Source: an uncultured Candidatus Melainabacteria bacterium
GTDB taxonomy: Bacteria; Cyanobacteriota; Vampirovibrionia; Gastranaerophilales; Gastranaerophilaceae
NCBI GenBank assembly: GCA_937898445.1
Contig: CALEJY010000007.1
Span: 1 to 7,146, forward strand
Direction of reading: 5' to 3'
Length of the DNA stretch: 7,146 nucleotides
Under the pieces are notes generated by a model. It saw only the letters and a list, made by a program, of their open reading frames with translations, did no database searches and was not told the origin of the DNA. How positions within the stretch are numbered: position 1 is the stretch's first letter; the number at the start of each line of letters is the position of its first letter. This document shows, one piece after another, positions 5,785-7,146 of the stretch. The position numbers and the translations under genes were made by a program.

Positions 5785-7146
5785 ATGACTATAGTAATTT
5801 CAACATCACAAGGTGAAAAAATTTTTAATAAAGACGTTATAACTGCAGGTACAAATCCTAACTGTGACGTTATTTTAAATACAGACTATGATATTTTATT
5901 GACTTTGGAATACAGAGCGAATGAAAACAAATGTTCTATCATCAACACTTTCAAAAGTGATAAGGTGCTTTTCAAAGGTCAACCGATTAAAAAAGTTGAT
6001 GTTTCAAATGTTTGCAAAATTATGTTTGGCGACTCTGATGAATTTTTGGGTGTTCGTGTAATTGCTGATGCACCTGCTACTCAAGCCAAAACAATTACAT
6101 CAATCGGCAAAGAAGATTTGACTGAAGAAGATATTAGAGGTTTGTACGGAAAAGAAGTTAATGCCGTAACTAAAGTTAAATTAGAAAAACAAAAAGAAGA
6201 TTTAGAAGACGCTCGTGTAGCGATTATAAAACAAGTTGCTTTCCACATCAACGATTTGAAACAAAAACTCTCAACAAACTCAAAAACAAGTATATTCTTG
6301 CATATCGCAATGTTTTTCAGTTCAATGATTTGCGCATTCGGCGTTTCAAACTACCTTATGGGATTGGAAATCAAAGAATCTGCAAACTTTTTACATCTTC
6401 CTACAAACATCAAAGTTTGGGGAATTTACACAATTTTGATTTATGGAATTTGTTTATTATTAAAACAGGGGATTTACTTGTATTTGCAAAGCAATGTTCA
6501 AAAAGAAATGTCAAAATCTGCAAAACTCGGACAAAGTTTTATGCTAATTTTTTCATTAATTTTTGTGCTTGCAATTTATGTTGTAAACCTTATTTATTAT
6601 ATGAATTTGAATGATTTTATGACATTTGCAATATTCATTTCATTCTTCTTCTCAGGTATTTTGGCAGTTCTTGCAATCTCTTGCGGATACTTTAAATGCA
6701 ACGGCACAGAATGGTCAATGACTTTAGACAAATACGAATATAGAGAAGATTTTGAAAGCGTTATAAAAACATACAGACAATGGATTGAAAGATATATCAA
6801 CAGCTTGAGCAATTCAAAATTGCAATATATCAAAGACAAAATGTTCAACCTTCAACTAAAATCTGTCGGTGAAACATTTGTCGGAATTTTAACCGCTCCA
6901 TTCTTGGCTTATGGTGTTTCAAACACTTTAGCAATGTGTTTCCCTGAAGCTGCTGGCTGGGTAAGAATTTCCGGTTTAAGAATTAGCCCTGTATTTTTGA
7001 CTTTGGCAACATTTATGATTATCTTTGCGTTTTTCTCTTTTGTAAACGCATTCTTCTGCACTAAGAAAGTTCAAGGTTCACAAGTTATTAAACAAGACGG
7101 ATTTTCTGATTACCAACATCACGGGGTTACAATTTACGGACTTGAA
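5785..7146 (+). CDS. Polytopic membrane protein with degenerate FHA-like N-terminus (partial at 3' end)
   Basis: The frame is open for 454 codons from the ATG to the window edge with no stop, so the gene is truncated by the window. AGAGGA lies 6-11 nt before the start. Residues 1-95 look like a degenerate forkhead-associated beta sandwich: ITAGTNPNCDVIL (19-31) resembles the GR..xxDI/V strand, and KVLFKGQPI...KIMFGD (60-83) resembles the N-G-x-x-L..GD end. The usual GR and SxxH phosphothreonine-binding residues are not evident, so binding may be lost. Residues 110-165 are charged and helical (KVKLEKQKEDLEDARVAI), probably coiled coil. Membrane helices follow at about 169-189, 209-230, 251-271, 276-300 and 402-425, with a charged loop (about 305-360) and a possible short helix near 370-385. 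I recognise no family over the whole length. It follows the vWA gene closely and is probably co-transcribed, suggesting the two act together at the membrane. Confidence 0.85.
   Translation, partial: MTIVISTSQGEKIFNKDVITAGTNPNCDVILNTDYDILLTLEYRANENKCSIINTFKSDKVLFKGQPIKKVDVSNVCKIMFGDSDEFLGVRVIADAPATQAKTITSIGKEDLTEEDIRGLYGKEVNAVTKVKLEKQKEDLEDARVAIIKQVAFHINDLKQKLSTNSKTSIFLHIAMFFSSMICAFGVSNYLMGLEIKESANFLHLPTNIKVWGIYTILIYGICLLLKQGIYLYLQSNVQKEMSKSAKLGQSFMLIFSLIFVLAIYVVNLIYYMNLNDFMTFAIFISFFFSGILAVLAISCGYFKCNGTEWSMTLDKYEYREDFESVIKTYRQWIERYINSLSNSKLQYIKDKMFNLQLKSVGETFVGILTAPFLAYGVSNTLAMCFPEAAGWVRISGLRISPVFLTLATFMIIFAFFSFVNAFFCTKKVQGSQVIKQDGFSDYQHHGVTIYGLE

Noticed and set aside
6330..6848. Short open frames on both strands (6330-6614 plus, 6597-6848 minus)
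   Set aside because: Both lie inside the continuous 454-codon frame of the FHA-like membrane protein and have no ribosome site or known motif.

Overview
The window looks like chromosomal DNA from a low-GC bacterium. The best guess is a gut-type Vampirovibrionia/Melainabacteria (Gastranaerophilales-like) genome. That rests mainly on the prepilin N-terminus FTLAEVLITLGIIGVVAAM, a form I associate with that group, and on overall AT richness. Elusimicrobiota or Firmicutes cannot be excluded from sequence alone. No insertion sequence, phage gene, tRNA, rRNA or CRISPR array is visible.

Layout, left to right. (1) At 46-1026 a sigma70-type promoter drives a type IV pilin-like prepilin. Its leader is unusually long (92 residues), carries an 11-G homopolymer, and is encoded by fragments that look like dispersed palindromic repeats. 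(2) Convergent to it and only 3 nt away is a minus-strand pair: a YdjC/ChbG-family deacetylase (2792-3643) overlapping by 14 nt a membrane-anchored two-HKD phospholipase D-superfamily protein (1030-2805). (3) A compact divergent promoter, centred on a 14-bp perfect palindrome, separates that pair from a plus-strand GT2 polyprenyl-phosphate glycosyltransferase (3723-4676). (4) The roughly 415-nt gap after the glycosyltransferase holds a minus-strand, large-type SRP RNA (about 4708-4970) with its own promoter and U-tract terminator. (5) A second plus-strand operon follows, with its own promoter: a membrane-anchored von Willebrand A protein (5093-5767), then a polytopic membrane protein with a degenerate FHA-like N-terminus (5785 to beyond the window end).

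How the parts may work together. The GT2 enzyme and the YdjC deacetylase resemble the Francisella FlmF2/NaxD pairing, in which an undecaprenyl-phosphate amino sugar is made and then N-deacetylated. That suggests cell-envelope glycan modification. The PLD-like protein, anchored at the membrane, is co-transcribed with the deacetylase and may act on envelope lipid or on extracellular nucleic acid. The vWA and FHA-like proteins form a separate envelope-associated module of unknown purpose. The most striking feature is the prepilin leader: gain or loss of one G in its poly-G tract would stop translation within a few codons, so the gene could be phase-variable.
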